64,000 nucleotides of DNA from Blastococcus colisei (GCF_006717095.1 NZ_VFQE01000001.1:124001-188000); one strand, 5' to 3'; positions 35,896 through 44,800 are shown, numbered from the stretch's first letter. Notes: generated from the letters alone by a model not told the origin. Made by a program: numbers and translations.

Positions 35896-36716
35896 CCCTC
35901 ACCGCGACCAGCTTCGACTGGGTGCGCGCCCTCGTGCACAAGGAGAGCGCGATCGTCCTCCAGCCGGGCAAGGAGTACCTCGTCGAGGCGCGCCTGCTGC
36001 CCATCGCCCGGGAGAAGGGCATTTCCGACGTCTCCCAGTTCGTGGACTCGGTCCGGAGCCGGCCCGACCAGGACAGCAATCGCCGGATCGTCGAGGCGCT
36101 GACCACCAACGAGACCTCGTGGTTCCGGGACGGCGACCCGTTCACCGCGCTCACCTCCACGGTGATGCCGGCGCTGCTGGCCGCTCGCGGACCGAACGAG
36201 CGGCTCCAGATCTGGTCGGCCGCCTGCTCCAGCGGGCAGGAGCCGTACACGATCGCGATGCTGCTCGAGGACGCGATCCCCAACGCCGGCTCCCGGGTCT
36301 CCATCACCGCGACCGACCTCTCCCGCGAGATGGTGGCGCGCACGCGGGCCGGCCGGTTCTCCCAGCTCGAGGTCAACCGCGGCCTGCCCGCGCCCATGCT
36401 CGTCCGGCACTTCGTGCGGGCGGGCAGCGAGTGGGAGGTCTCCGCGCCGCTGCGCCGGATGGTCACCGCCTCCGAGTGCAACCTCGCGACGCCGCTGCCG
36501 CGGATGGGTCCGTTCGACGTGGTCTACCTGCGCAACGTCCTCATCTACTTCGACCTGCCCACGAAGCAGGCGATCCTCCGCCGCGTGCGCGATCTCATGC
36601 GCCCCGACGGATGGCTGTTCCTGGGCGCGGCAGAGACGACGCTCGGGGTGGACGACTCCTGGGAGCGGGTCGTCGTCGGCCGCAGCTCCGCCTACCGCCC
36701 GCTGAAGGGAAAGTGA
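35892..36716 (+). CDS. cheR: chemotaxis receptor methyltransferase CheR
   Basis: 274 residues. Uses S-adenosylmethionine to methylate receptor glutamates. The helical N-terminal domain (1-75) with EYLVEARLLPIAREKG precedes the catalytic domain: TTNETSWFRDGDPF, the SAM-binding IWSAACSSGQEPYTIAMLL and the GPFDVVYLRNVLIYFD motif, ending in LFLGAAETTLGVDDSWERV. ATG 35892 overlaps the cheB stop and has GGAGG six bases upstream. The adaptation pair CheB/CheR implies the receptors are methylated. Confidence 0.95.
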   Translation: MTLTATSFDWVRALVHKESAIVLQPGKEYLVEARLLPIAREKGISDVSQFVDSVRSRPDQDSNRRIVEALTTNETSWFRDGDPFTALTSTVMPALLAARGPNERLQIWSAACSSGQEPYTIAMLLEDAIPNAGSRVSITATDLSREMVARTRAGRFSQLEVNRGLPAPMLVRHFVRAGSEWEVSAPLRRMVTASECNLATPLPRMGPFDVVYLRNVLIYFDLPTKQAILRRVRDLMRPDGWLFLGAAETTLGVDDSWERVVVGRSSAYRPLKGK

Positions 36717-36718
36717 TC

Positions 36719-37102
36719 GTGCGCGCTCTGGTGATCGACGATTCGAAGGTCATGCGCCGGATCGTCGCCGGGATCCTCGAGGGTCTCGGGTACGAGGTGC
36801 AGCAGGCCGGCCACGGCCGCGAGGGGCTCGACGTCCTCGAGGGCGGCTACGTGCCGGACCTGGTCTGCGTCGACTGGAACATGCCGGTGATGGACGGGCT
36901 CCAGTTCGTCTCCGCCGTCCGCTCCAACCCGGCCTGGCGGCAGGTGACGATCATGATGGTCACCTCCGAGAGCGAGCACGGCCAGATCGTGCGGGCGCTC
37001 GCGGCCGGCGCCCACGAGTACGTCATCAAGCCCTTCACCGCCGACGCGATCCGCGACAAGCTCGCGCTCCTCGGCCTGCTGCCCGAGGAGGTCGTCCTGT
37101 GA
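36719..37102 (+). CDS. cheY: CheY-like response regulator (first)
   Basis: 127-residue stand-alone receiver. Acidic pair in VIDDSK, phosphoacceptor Asp52 (VCVDWNMPVMDG), Thr/Ser switch in MMVTSES and Lys in VIKPFT are all present. GTG 36719 has AAGGGA eight bases upstream; GTG 36713, overlapping the cheR stop, is a close alternative. The stop overlaps the next gene (GTGA). It has no output domain, so it acts by binding the flagellar switch or another partner, or drains phosphate from CheA. Confidence 0.92.
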   Translation: MRALVIDDSKVMRRIVAGILEGLGYEVQQAGHGREGLDVLEGGYVPDLVCVDWNMPVMDGLQFVSAVRSNPAWRQVTIMMVTSESEHGQIVRALAAGAHEYVIKPFTADAIRDKLALLGLLPEEVVL

Positions 37103-37668
37103 CCGAGCTGTCCGCGTCCGGGGACACCGGCGAGCGCCGTCGCGCCAGCGACGCCCCGCTGCTGATCACCGAGCTGATCGACGAGGACACCGTCCAGAGC
37201 ATCGCGCAGGAGGCCTGGTCTGCCCTGATCGGGGACGACGAGTTCCTCGTGCCGCTCCCGGGCGGGCTCCCCGACGACGCCGTGAGCTCGTGGGTGGAGA
37301 TCGTCGGGCCGTGGACCGGCGCCGTCGTCCTCACCTGCGGCCGTTCGACCGCCGAGGCGCTCGCCCGGTGCCTGATGGCCGAGCACGCTCCCCCGGTGCT
37401 CGACGCCGACGACATCCAGGACGCCCTGGGTGAGCTCGCCAACGTCGTGGGAGGCAACGTCAAGGCCGTCCTCCCCGGCCCTTCCGTCCTCGGCCTGCCC
37501 GAGGTGGGGTCGGTACCCCCAGCCGGCCACACAGCCGATGCCTCGGCTGACACCTGCCGCGTCGACCTCCTGTGGCGTGGCCAGTCCCTGATCGTCACCG
37601 TCCAGGGCTCCGCCGGAGCCCCGTCCGTCCCCGAGAACAACCAGCACGAAAACGAGGTGCCGCTGTGA
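37099..37668 (+). CDS. CheX-like chemotaxis phosphatase domain protein
   Basis: 189 residues. A CheX/CheC-fold region spans about 25-165. The key helix ALGELANVVGGNVKAVLPG contains the E-x2-N dyad that CheX and CheC use to remove phosphate from CheY, and a Pro lies about 20 residues later as in the family. The N-terminal 18 residues and the Asn/Glu-rich C-terminus are probably flexible. It overlaps both neighbouring cheY genes by four bases, so it is made with them and most likely dephosphorylates one or both. Only one E-x2-N helix is visible, as in CheX rather than CheC. Confidence 0.75.
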   Translation: MTELSASGDTGERRRASDAPLLITELIDEDTVQSIAQEAWSALIGDDEFLVPLPGGLPDDAVSSWVEIVGPWTGAVVLTCGRSTAEALARCLMAEHAPPVLDADDIQDALGELANVVGGNVKAVLPGPSVLGLPEVGSVPPAGHTADASADTCRVDLLWRGQSLIVTVQGSAGAPSVPENNQHENEVPL

Positions 37669-38027
37669 AGATCCTGGTCGCCGACGACAGCCGCGTCATG
37701 CGGCAGATCGTCATCCGTACTCTGCGCCAGGCCGGTTACGACGACCACGACATCGTCGAGGCCGAGGACGGCGCCGACGCGCTGGCCAAGGTCTCGTCCG
37801 AGAAGCCGGACCTGGTCCTGTCCGACTGGAACATGCCCAACATGAGCGGCATCGAGTGCCTGCAGGCCATGCGCGCCTCCGGCTCCGCCGTGCCGTTCGG
37901 GTTCGTCACCTCGGAGGGCTCCCCGGAGATGCGGGAGAAGGCGTCCGACGCCGGCGCCCTCTTCCTCATCGCCAAGCCGTTCACCGAGGACACGTTCAAG
38001 GAGCACCTGGACGGGGTGATCGCATGA
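37665..38027 (+). CDS. cheY: CheY-like response regulator (second)
   Basis: 120-residue receiver with VADDSR, phosphoacceptor Asp54 (VLSDWNMPNMSG), FVTSEGS and IAKPFT. It differs from the first CheY in the alpha4-beta5-alpha5 face (EMREKASDAGALFLI), so the two may bind different targets. GTG 37665 overlaps the CheX-like stop; its own stop overlaps the next start (ATGA). Confidence 0.93.
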   Translation: MKILVADDSRVMRQIVIRTLRQAGYDDHDIVEAEDGADALAKVSSEKPDLVLSDWNMPNMSGIECLQAMRASGSAVPFGFVTSEGSPEMREKASDAGALFLIAKPFTEDTFKEHLDGVIA

Positions 38028-38512
38028 CGACCGGCACCGTGCAGCTGCCCGCTGCCAAGGACGTCCGCGACATGCTGTCCGGCCTGGTCGGCAAGTCGGT
38101 CGGCGTCAACCCCGGCGCCCCGGTCACGCCGACCCCCGACAAGCCGGTGTCCGTGGCGGTCTACGTCGACCCGCACATGGCCATCAACGCGATCTGCGTG
38201 ATGGACCTGGGTGCGTCGGCCTACACCGGAGCCGCCCTGGCCCTGCTCCCGCCTGGTGGTGCGCAGGACGCGGTCGAGGAGGACGGCGAGCTCAGCGGCA
38301 TGCTGGTCGAGGCGCTGCACGAGGTGGTGAACGTGCTGTCGGCGCTGTTCAACATCCCGGGCGCCCCGCACTCCAAGCTGCACAAGCTCTACGCCCCCGG
38401 CGACGACCTGCCCGGTGACATCGAGGGCATGCTCGCCAATTTCAACCGGATCGACCTCGCACTCGAGGTTCCCGGCTACGGCAAGGGAGCACTCTCGCTG
38501 GTCCTGCCGTGA
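38024..38512 (+). CDS. second CheX/CheC-like protein
   Basis: 162 residues, start ATG 38024 overlapping cheY. A helix VEALHEVVNVLSALFN carries an E-x2-N pair in the position used for phosphatase activity, and the flanking strands (VSVAVYVDPHMAINAICVMD, LALEVPGYGKGALSLVLP) suit the CheC/CheX fold. Similarity is weaker than for the gene at 37099, so activity may be absent and it could be a fold relative. It ends the operon, 43 bases before a strong terminator. Confidence 0.6.
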   Translation: MTTGTVQLPAAKDVRDMLSGLVGKSVGVNPGAPVTPTPDKPVSVAVYVDPHMAINAICVMDLGASAYTGAALALLPPGGAQDAVEEDGELSGMLVEALHEVVNVLSALFNIPGAPHSKLHKLYAPGDDLPGDIEGMLANFNRIDLALEVPGYGKGALSLVLP

Positions 38513-38555
38513 GGAAGTGACCTCGTAGTCCGACGGGCTGCGATGGTCTGCAATG

Positions 38556-38595
38556 CCGCGACCCCCGCTGCTCACTGAGGTAGCGGGGGTCGCGG
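38556..38595. terminator. bidirectional hairpin terminator at end of chemotaxis operon
   Basis: Perfect 14-bp arms CCGCGACCCCCGCT / AGCGGGGGTCGCGG with a 12-base loop, lying between the convergent last chemotaxis gene and the RsbW-type gene. Confidence 0.85.
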
Positions 38596-38625
38596 CGAGT
38601 GGGCCCGGAGGCGTTGGGTGCCCTC

Positions 38626-39084
38626 CTATGCCATGGCGGGCCGGCGGTTCTGGACGACGGTGGGCAGGCAGGCCCACACGTGCTTGCAGCCCTCGTCGAC
38701 GTACCAGCCGTGGGCCACCGACAGCCGGGCGACCAGGTGCAGGCCGAGGCCGCCCTTGGCGGGGTCGCGGTCGACGGCCGGGGCGGGCAGCGTCTCCGAC
38801 GCCCGGTCGCTCACGTCCAGCAGCCATCCACCGCTGCCGGCCACCACGGTCGCCACCACGGGGGACTCGCCGTGCCGCAGTGCGTTGGAGGCCAGTTCGT
38901 CGAAGGCGAGCACCAGCCGTTCCCCGGCGGTGTCCTCGTCCGGGGGCGGGAACCCGGCCACGCCCAGGCGGGTGCGCAGCGCCGCGCGCGCCGCCGGCAG
39001 CTCGGAGAGCTCGGAGAGATCCCAGCGCCACACCTCGCCGCGTCCGTCGGGCAACGGGCGCAGTGGCCACGACAGTCGACCCAT
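38626..39084 (-). CDS. ATP-binding protein of the RsbW/SpoIIAB anti-sigma kinase type
   Basis: 152 residues of the HATPase_c_2 group. N box FDELASNALRHG, G1-like DVSDRA and G2 GGLGLHLVARL are visible. In other bacteria such proteins bind a sigma factor and phosphorylate an antagonist, but many actinobacterial members have no known target. It is followed on the same strand by nothing and preceded, 60 bases upstream, by the PAS-GAF-PP2C phosphatase, which would act on the same antagonist. No antagonist (STAS) gene is adjacent. Confidence 0.85.
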   Translation of the reverse strand: MGRLSWPLRPLPDGRGEVWRWDLSELSELPAARAALRTRLGVAGFPPPDEDTAGERLVLAFDELASNALRHGESPVVATVVAGSGGWLLDVSDRASETLPAPAVDRDPAKGGLGLHLVARLSVAHGWYVDEGCKHVWACLPTVVQNRRPAMA

Positions 39085-39144
39085 GGCCCTCTCCCCCCGG
39101 TTGCCGGAACGTGCACAGGCGGAGTTGCCCAGCCGATCACGGCG

Positions 39145-40827
39145 TCAACCGTGCGGGGATGTGCTTCCTGACTCGTCCGGGTGGGGATCGGCCAGCCGGA
39201 CGGCCACGAGCGCGACGTCGTCCTGCGGGGTGCCGCGCAGCATCCGGCGCAGCAGGCCGTCGCACAGCTCGTCGAGGGGGCTGCCGGCCAGCTCCCTCAG
39301 ATGTCCGACCAGGGCGGCCGTGCCGGCGTCCAGCGTGCTCTCCCGGCGCTCCACGAGGCCGTCGGTGTACATCAGGACCACGGCCCCCGGCGGCAGGGGC
39401 ACCACCGACTCCGCCCGGACGGCGGCGGGGTCGACGCCGAGCATGAGGTCGCCGAGATCGCCACCCAGCACGGTGGCGGTCCCCTCGGCGGTCAGCAGGA
39501 TCGGTGGGGGATGGCCGGCGTTGGCCCAGCGGAGGATGCGGCCGCCGGCGCCGTCGCACTCGAACCGGGCGACCGCAGCGGTCGCGAGCGTCTCGTCGTG
39601 CATCTGGGCGATGGCCTCGTCCAGCCCGCGCAGCACCTCGGCCGGTCCGGCGCTGCTGTAGTACGCGATCCCGCGCAGCAGCCCGCGCAGCTGCCCCATG
39701 GCCGCGGCGGCGGCGGTGTCGTGCCCGACGACGTCGCCGATCACGACCACCAGGGAGCCGTTCCGCTGGAGGAAGGCGTCGTACCAGTCACCACCCACGC
39801 GAGCGGCCTCCGCCGCGGGGACGTACCGGACGACGACGGCGGTCTCGCCCAGCGCGGGTGGGTCGGTGAGCAGGCTGCGCTGCAGGGCCTCGGCGAGCTG
39901 CGCCTGCTGGTTCTGCCGGTGCACCCGTGCGATCGCCCGGGCGGCCTCCGCCGCGACCTGCCGGGCGGTGTCCACGTCCTCGGCGGTCATGACCCGGCCG
40001 GCGTCCTGGTACAGCGTGAGCACGCCGACGGTGCGGGATTCGGCGGTCAGCGGGAGGACGACGGCCGTGGCGGGGGCCAGCGCGACGAGGAGGTCACGGG
40101 CGGGGCCCTCGCCCATCAGGTCCAGGACGGCGGCGACGGACTCGGTGACGGGCGTCCCGGCGAGCAGGGCCTGTGCCACCGGTGAGGTGCCGGGCAGGGT
40201 GTCGAGCCGGATCTGGGCGTAGCGGTTCATGAGCGGCCGGCGCGCCGGGTCCGCGTGCCAGGAACCGACGTCGCGGGCCCGGCCCTCGCGGTCGACCAGG
40301 GTGACGATGCAGCCGTCGGTCAGGATCGGCACCACCAGCTCCGCGAGCCGGCCGAGCGCGGAGAGGGTGTCCAGCTGGCCGGACAGCTCCGCGCTCACCC
40401 GTGCGAGCAGCCCCGTCCGCGCGGTGGCCCGCCGGGCGGCGTCCTCGGCGTTCCGCCGGTCGGTGACGTCGAGGACGTAGACCGCCAGGCCGTCCGAGCC
40501 CGGCCACATCCGGACCTCGAACCAGCCCTCCGGGACGCCGGGGAAGGAGGTCTCGAAGGTGAGGGGGTGGCCGGTGGCCGTCGCCGTCCGGTAGCTGGTC
40601 TCGAAGAGGCTGCCGACGATGTCGGGGAAGGCGTCCCACAGGGACTGGCCGACGAGCTGCGTCCGGGAGCGGCCCATCAGCCGTTCGGCCTCGGCGTTCA
40701 CGTAGCGGAACCGCCAGCGGGCGTCCAGGAAGGAGAAGGCGGCCGGCATGGTTTCGAGGAACCGGACGAGGTCGGCGTCGGGGCGTCGGCCGGCACCTTC
40801 GCGCTGCCGCAGTTCGCGCTCGTCCAC
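39145..40827 (-). CDS. PAS-GAF-PP2C (SpoIIE/RsbU-type) serine phosphatase
   Basis: 560 residues. PAS (about 20-125: ETMPAAFSFLDARWRFRYVN ... VYVLDVTDRR), GAF (145-300) and PP2C (about 335-550) with the metal site VGGDWYDAFL, IGDVVGHDTAAAAAMGQLRG and DDVALVAVRL. GTG 40827 is chosen because upstream codons to 41034 lack coding character. It closely resembles the C-terminal three domains of the 57488 gene, so the two are paralogues with added sensor domains on one. Probably dephosphorylates an anti-sigma antagonist in response to a small ligand, next to an RsbW-type kinase gene. Confidence 0.9.
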   Translation of the reverse strand: MDERELRQREGAGRRPDADLVRFLETMPAAFSFLDARWRFRYVNAEAERLMGRSRTQLVGQSLWDAFPDIVGSLFETSYRTATATGHPLTFETSFPGVPEGWFEVRMWPGSDGLAVYVLDVTDRRNAEDAARRATARTGLLARVSAELSGQLDTLSALGRLAELVVPILTDGCIVTLVDREGRARDVGSWHADPARRPLMNRYAQIRLDTLPGTSPVAQALLAGTPVTESVAAVLDLMGEGPARDLLVALAPATAVVLPLTAESRTVGVLTLYQDAGRVMTAEDVDTARQVAAEAARAIARVHRQNQQAQLAEALQRSLLTDPPALGETAVVVRYVPAAEAARVGGDWYDAFLQRNGSLVVVIGDVVGHDTAAAAAMGQLRGLLRGIAYYSSAGPAEVLRGLDEAIAQMHDETLATAAVARFECDGAGGRILRWANAGHPPPILLTAEGTATVLGGDLGDLMLGVDPAAVRAESVVPLPPGAVVLMYTDGLVERRESTLDAGTAALVGHLRELAGSPLDELCDGLLRRMLRGTPQDDVALVAVRLADPHPDESGSTSPHG

Positions 40828-41164
40828 CGTGGTGCCCCCACGCCTCGCTGTGTCCGCCGGCCGGCTGCTCCGCTGCTGGAGCGTCCACACCGACACGGGC
40901 GGGGACGGGCCCGATTCTGTCCACCCGACCAGCGGCTGCCAAGGAGGCGCGGAGCGGGGACGACTGTGTCCCGTCCCGGACGCCGCAGGTGCTCGCGCGT
41001 CCGCCGGGTGAACGAGTTCCACCGTGGCGTCCACGACGCCGACGTGCCGCGGAGTCCGCAGACGTGCCGGCCTTGGCGCCTCAGAGGCGCTCGGGCGTCG
41101 TCGTCGCAGCGGGCGTCGGACCTACGCCGAGGCCGTCGCCGGAACGCTCGTCCGGCTGCGGCCC

Positions 41165-41325
41165 CGGTGTCCTCGCCGTCGCCGAAGGGCGCCTCCGGTG
41201 CCTGCGGTCTGCCGAAGTGGTAGCCCTGCCCCCGCTCGGCTCCGACGCTGCGCAGCGTGGCCGCCTGCTCGGGGGTGTCGATGCAGGCTGCAGTGCGGGT
41301 GAGGGCGCTGCCCCACAGGGGTGAC
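41165..41325 (-). pseudogene. relic of an EAL-domain C-terminus
   Basis: Reading the minus strand from 41285 gives CIDTPEQAATLRSVGAER then GQGYHFGRPQAPEA, the unmistakable end of a c-di-GMP phosphodiesterase EAL domain (usual form: GVET.EQ...L...G...GQGY.FGRP). A TAG lies 14 codons before, no EAL core precedes it, and no proper stop follows the motif. The remaining 542-base gap (40828-41369) shows no gene, so this is a decayed fragment. Confidence 0.65.
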
Positions 41326-41369
41326 TACCGGGGTCTCTGCTCGATGCGCCGCGCGACGCCGGCCGAATC

Positions 41370-42563
41370 TCAGTCGGGGTGGCGGAGCAGGTAACGGCCG
41401 AAGTGGGGCACGGTGAAGGCGATCTGCCCGCGCTCGGCGGAGTAGACGAGGCCCTTCTTGATCAGCGAGTCGCGCGCGGGCGAGAGCGACGCCGGTTTGC
41501 GGCCCAGGGAGACCGCGACCTCGCTCGTCGCCACCGCCGTCCCGCCGGGACCACCCAGCTCGGCCATCGCGTGCATGTACTCCCGCTCGGCCGGGGTCGC
41601 CCGGTCGTAGCGCGAGCCGAAGAAGCCCACCGCCAGCTCGGCCTCGGCGACCGGCGCGGCCATGACGACGTCGGCAGCGGTGATGGGGGAGGAGGCCGCG
41701 ACGTCCCAGGTGACCTTGCCGTAGGCCTGGACGAAGTAGGGATAGCCGTCCGCGGCCGCGTAGAGGGCGTCGAGGGCGTCGGTTTCGAACTCGACGTCCT
41801 CCCGGGCGGCCGGTGCGAGCAGCGCGCGGTCGGCGGCCTCCCGGTCGAGCCGGTCGATGCGCAGGTAGCGGAAGAGCCGCTCGGAGTAGCTCTTCGATGC
41901 GGACAGCACGGCGGGTAGGTGGGGGAGGCCCGCGCCGACGACGATCAGCGGCGCGCCCTGCTGGGATAGTTCGTGGCAGGCGGCGCAGATGGCCGAGACG
42001 TCGTCGGGCTGGACGTCCTGCATCTCGTCGATGAACAGGGCGATCCCGCTGCCGATGTCGGCAGCCACCCCGGCGGCGTCGCTGAGCAGCTCGACGAGGT
42101 CGATCTCCATGTCGCCGGAGTCGGCCCGCCCGCTGGCGGCAGGGACGTCGATGCCCGGCTGCCAGCGGTCCCGCACCTTCGCCTCGGCCGGGGCCTGCCG
42201 CTGCGCGAACGCCTTGAGGACGCCCAGGACCTCCTCCATCGACTCCTGGTCCTTGTGCCGCGGGCCGAGCTCGCGCAGGGCCATGTGCAGGGCCGAGGAC
42301 ACCGGCCTGCGCAGCGACTGCTCCGGGCGAGCCTCGATCTTGCCGGTGCCCCAGCCGCGCGAGATCGCGGCCGACCGCAGCTGGTTCAGCAGCACGGTCT
42401 TGCCGACGCCGCGCAGCCCGGTCAGCACGAGCGAGCGCTCGGGGCGGCCGTGCGCGATCCGCTCCAGGACGACGTCGAAGGCGGACAGCTCCGAGTCGCG
42501 TCCGGCCAGCTCCGGGGGGCGCTGGCCGGCACCGGGGGCATACGGGTTCCGCACGGGATCCAT
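41370..42563 (-). CDS. AAA-family ATPase (Orc1/Cdc6- or MalT-like)
   Basis: 397 residues. Walker A is GLRGVGKTVLLNQL (about 50-63) and Walker B IALFIDEMQDV (about 185). Sensor-like VVGAGLPHLP and a C-terminal winged-helix (about 320-397: EREYMHAMAELGG, SVSLGRK..LSPARDSLIKKGL) resemble stand-alone P-loop ATPases of the ATPase/Orc1 group found widely in actinobacteria. Substrate unknown; DNA-binding is suggested by the wHTH. I start at ATG 42563; GTG 42572 adds three residues. It is a lone gene whose 5' region contains a TCTCTAG motif. Confidence 0.8.
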   Translation of the reverse strand: MDPVRNPYAPGAGQRPPELAGRDSELSAFDVVLERIAHGRPERSLVLTGLRGVGKTVLLNQLRSAAISRGWGTGKIEARPEQSLRRPVSSALHMALRELGPRHKDQESMEEVLGVLKAFAQRQAPAEAKVRDRWQPGIDVPAASGRADSGDMEIDLVELLSDAAGVAADIGSGIALFIDEMQDVQPDDVSAICAACHELSQQGAPLIVVGAGLPHLPAVLSASKSYSERLFRYLRIDRLDREAADRALLAPAAREDVEFETDALDALYAAADGYPYFVQAYGKVTWDVAASSPITAADVVMAAPVAEAELAVGFFGSRYDRATPAEREYMHAMAELGGPGGTAVATSEVAVSLGRKPASLSPARDSLIKKGLVYSAERGQIAFTVPHFGRYLLRHPD

Positions 42564-42649
42564 GTCGAGCACCGTATGGCGTTCTCTAGCCGGAACCGTA
42601 GAGATCGGTAGAACGACCTAGCGCGTGTCGCCCGCGGGCATCTCAGCGC

Positions 42650-44725
42650 TCAGTACGGGATGAGCGGGTCGGGCGGGCCGGGGCTGGATGCGCTGATCCT
42701 CGCCAGCGCGGCGGCGTACTTCTCCTGAGCCGTGGGCGGTGACGGGATGACGGTCGGGGTGCTGCCGTCGTCGGTGCCGAAGGCGGGCGGGTGGGTGGTG
42801 AGGGTGCGTCCGCCGGGCAGGGTCCACACCAGGCCGCCGTCGGGGTCGCGGTGCAGCCGCCAGCCCGGGGCCTGGTGGGAGAGGCGGTGATGGTGCTCGC
42901 AGAGGCAGGCGAGGTTGTCGTGCGCCGTGGGCCCGTGGGGGTGTGGGGTCTGGTGGTCGAGGTCGCAGCAGCGGGCGCGGGCGCGACAACCGGGGAAGCG
43001 ACAGCGGCGATCGCGCAGTCTCACGAAGCGGTGCAGGGGGTCGGTGGGCCGGTAGCCGTCGGTGCCCGGTGGGGGCCCGAGTCCGTGTCCGGTGGCGGCG
43101 GCCGCGCGCAGTTCGATGCTGTCGGTCAGCGCCAGCAGCGTCCCGGTCAGCCGGTCGGTCACCGCGATGCGGGGCCGTTCGGCGAGTGCGGTGTCGATCA
43201 GCCGGCGGGTGTCCAGCAGCCGGGTCAACGCCGCCTGCGCCGACGCGGCGGACCCCACGTCGGCGGGCCGGCCGGCGTAGGCCGTCCCCAGCTCCCGGGC
43301 CGCGGCGCGTTCCGCGGCCCGCAACGCGGCCAGGCGCGCCGCCGATCCGCCCTCGCCGGTCGGTGGCACCTTCCCGCCGCCGGCGTCGTGTGGGGTGATC
43401 GCGTCGTTCCCGCCGGCGTCGCTCCCACTGGCGTCGTTCTCGGCGGCAGCACTCGGAACGGCGTCATCGGCCGTGTGGCTGGCCTCATCGTCGGCGTCGT
43501 CGACCGTGCCGGTGAGGTCCACCGTGTCGGTGGGGTCATCGGCGGCGTCGTCGACCGTGTCGGTGGGGTCATCGGCGGCGTCGTCGACCGTGTCGGTGCC
43601 GTCGTTCTCGCTGGCGTGCGCGGCGGTGTCGGTGTCGTGGCTGGGGGTGTGGGGGGTCGCCGGGGCGGGCCGCGGGAGCAGGCCGAACACGTACGCCAGT
43701 TCGCGGGCCAGGGCGGCGGGCACGAGGTCGCCGTCGACCTCGGCCGGCTCGTCGGCACCGGGCCCGTGCCCGGTGAGGGTGTCGGCGCCGGTGACCAGGG
43801 TCAGTGCGATCTGCACCGGCGGGTGGTCGGCGTGCGGGCGCAGGATGAGGTCGGCGAGGCAGTCGGCCATGCGCTGCTGGTGGGTGCGGGGGTCACGGTC
43901 GCCGTTCTCGTCGTACGTGCAGGCCGTGGCGTAGGCGCTGAGCGTCTGGTGGCAGGCGCGGGCGAGCGGAGTGGCCCACAGCGTGGTCATCGCCGACATG
44001 CCGTCGTCGCGGGCGTCCAGCCGCACCTGCCTGTTCCGTACGGCCTCGGCCAGTCGCTGCGCGGCGGCGGCGGCGTCGATGCGGGTGACCGCGCGCCGTA
44101 CGCAGGCCCGCAGCGCGGCGGTGGTCTGCCGCGGGGCCCGGGGCAGCACCGCCGCCTCCACCTGCGCGCGTTTCTGCGGTGTGGACACCGGGCCGGCGAG
44201 CTCGACCAGCACCGTGGCGTGGGCGGGGGAGATGTCGCCGGCGGTGAGGGCGGCGAGGGTGGCGGGCAGGCCCTCGACGAGGGTCACCGCCTGGACCAGC
44301 ATGAGCGAGGCGGCCCGCGCGGAGATGCCCAGCGTGGCCGCGGCCTCGTCCACGGCCCATTCGCTGACCTCGGTGAGTGCGGCGGGCCGGGCGGCGACCG
44401 ACGCCGCCGAGGCCGCGCCCCGTTCGCCGGGTGCGCGGTCGAACATCGCCGCCGGGCGGCTGCGGGCGAAGGCGGCCAGCGCCCGGGCGCGGGCGGCGGC
44501 GGCGCGGGCGGCGTCCCGGTCGGCGGCGGCCGCCTGGTCGAGCTGGGCCGCGCCGGCGCACAGCAGCCGGGCTCGGGCGTCGAGGAAGCGCTGGTGCTCG
44601 TCGCGGACGAAGTCGGCGGCATCGGGGTAGTCGGCGCCGAACTCGGTCTCGAGGCAGGCGATGACGTAGGCGTCGTACTCCTCCGCCGTCAACACCACCA
44701 CGTCGTCGAACACGTGTTCGATCAT
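42650..44725 (-). CDS. DUF222 / HNH endonuclease-domain protein (13E12 repeat family)
   Basis: 691 residues. The DUF222 region covers about 60-350, a low-complexity acidic linker with DDAADDPTDTV repeats spans about 370-450, and an HNH nuclease motif lies near the C-terminus: CRFPGCRARARCCDLDHQ, then H-x-L-x-CLCEHHHRLSH. Proteins of this family occur in several to dozens of copies in actinobacterial genomes and resemble mobile-DNA-associated nucleases, but their function is unknown. An internal 33-bp tandem repeat encodes the linker. Confidence 0.88.
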   Translation of the reverse strand: MIEHVFDDVVVLTAEEYDAYVIACLETEFGADYPDAADFVRDEHQRFLDARARLLCAGAAQLDQAAAADRDAARAAAARARALAAFARSRPAAMFDRAPGERGAASAASVAARPAALTEVSEWAVDEAAATLGISARAASLMLVQAVTLVEGLPATLAALTAGDISPAHATVLVELAGPVSTPQKRAQVEAAVLPRAPRQTTAALRACVRRAVTRIDAAAAAQRLAEAVRNRQVRLDARDDGMSAMTTLWATPLARACHQTLSAYATACTYDENGDRDPRTHQQRMADCLADLILRPHADHPPVQIALTLVTGADTLTGHGPGADEPAEVDGDLVPAALARELAYVFGLLPRPAPATPHTPSHDTDTAAHASENDGTDTVDDAADDPTDTVDDAADDPTDTVDLTGTVDDADDEASHTADDAVPSAAAENDASGSDAGGNDAITPHDAGGGKVPPTGEGGSAARLAALRAAERAAARELGTAYAGRPADVGSAASAQAALTRLLDTRRLIDTALAERPRIAVTDRLTGTLLALTDSIELRAAAATGHGLGPPPGTDGYRPTDPLHRFVRLRDRRCRFPGCRARARCCDLDHQTPHPHGPTAHDNLACLCEHHHRLSHQAPGWRLHRDPDGGLVWTLPGGRTLTTHPPAFGTDDGSTPTVIPSPPTAQEKYAAALARISASSPGPPDPLIPY
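43521..43597 (-). repeat. 33-bp tandem repeat in the DUF222 linker
   Basis: Two full 33-bp units and a partial third, encoding DDAADDPTDTV on the minus strand. Whole-codon period. Confidence 0.85.
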
Positions 44726-44800
44726 AGCCGACGTGCGGGGGTCTGACCAGCGGAAGTGGCGCCCTGCCGGACGACGATCGGGACGGCGACCCGGCGCGTG

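Noticed and set aside
44706-44721. 16-bp palindrome TCGAACACGTGTTCGA at the DUF222 start
   Set aside because: It encodes codons 2-6 of the gene (IEHVFD) and lies downstream of the start codon; only one copy seen, so chance is likely.
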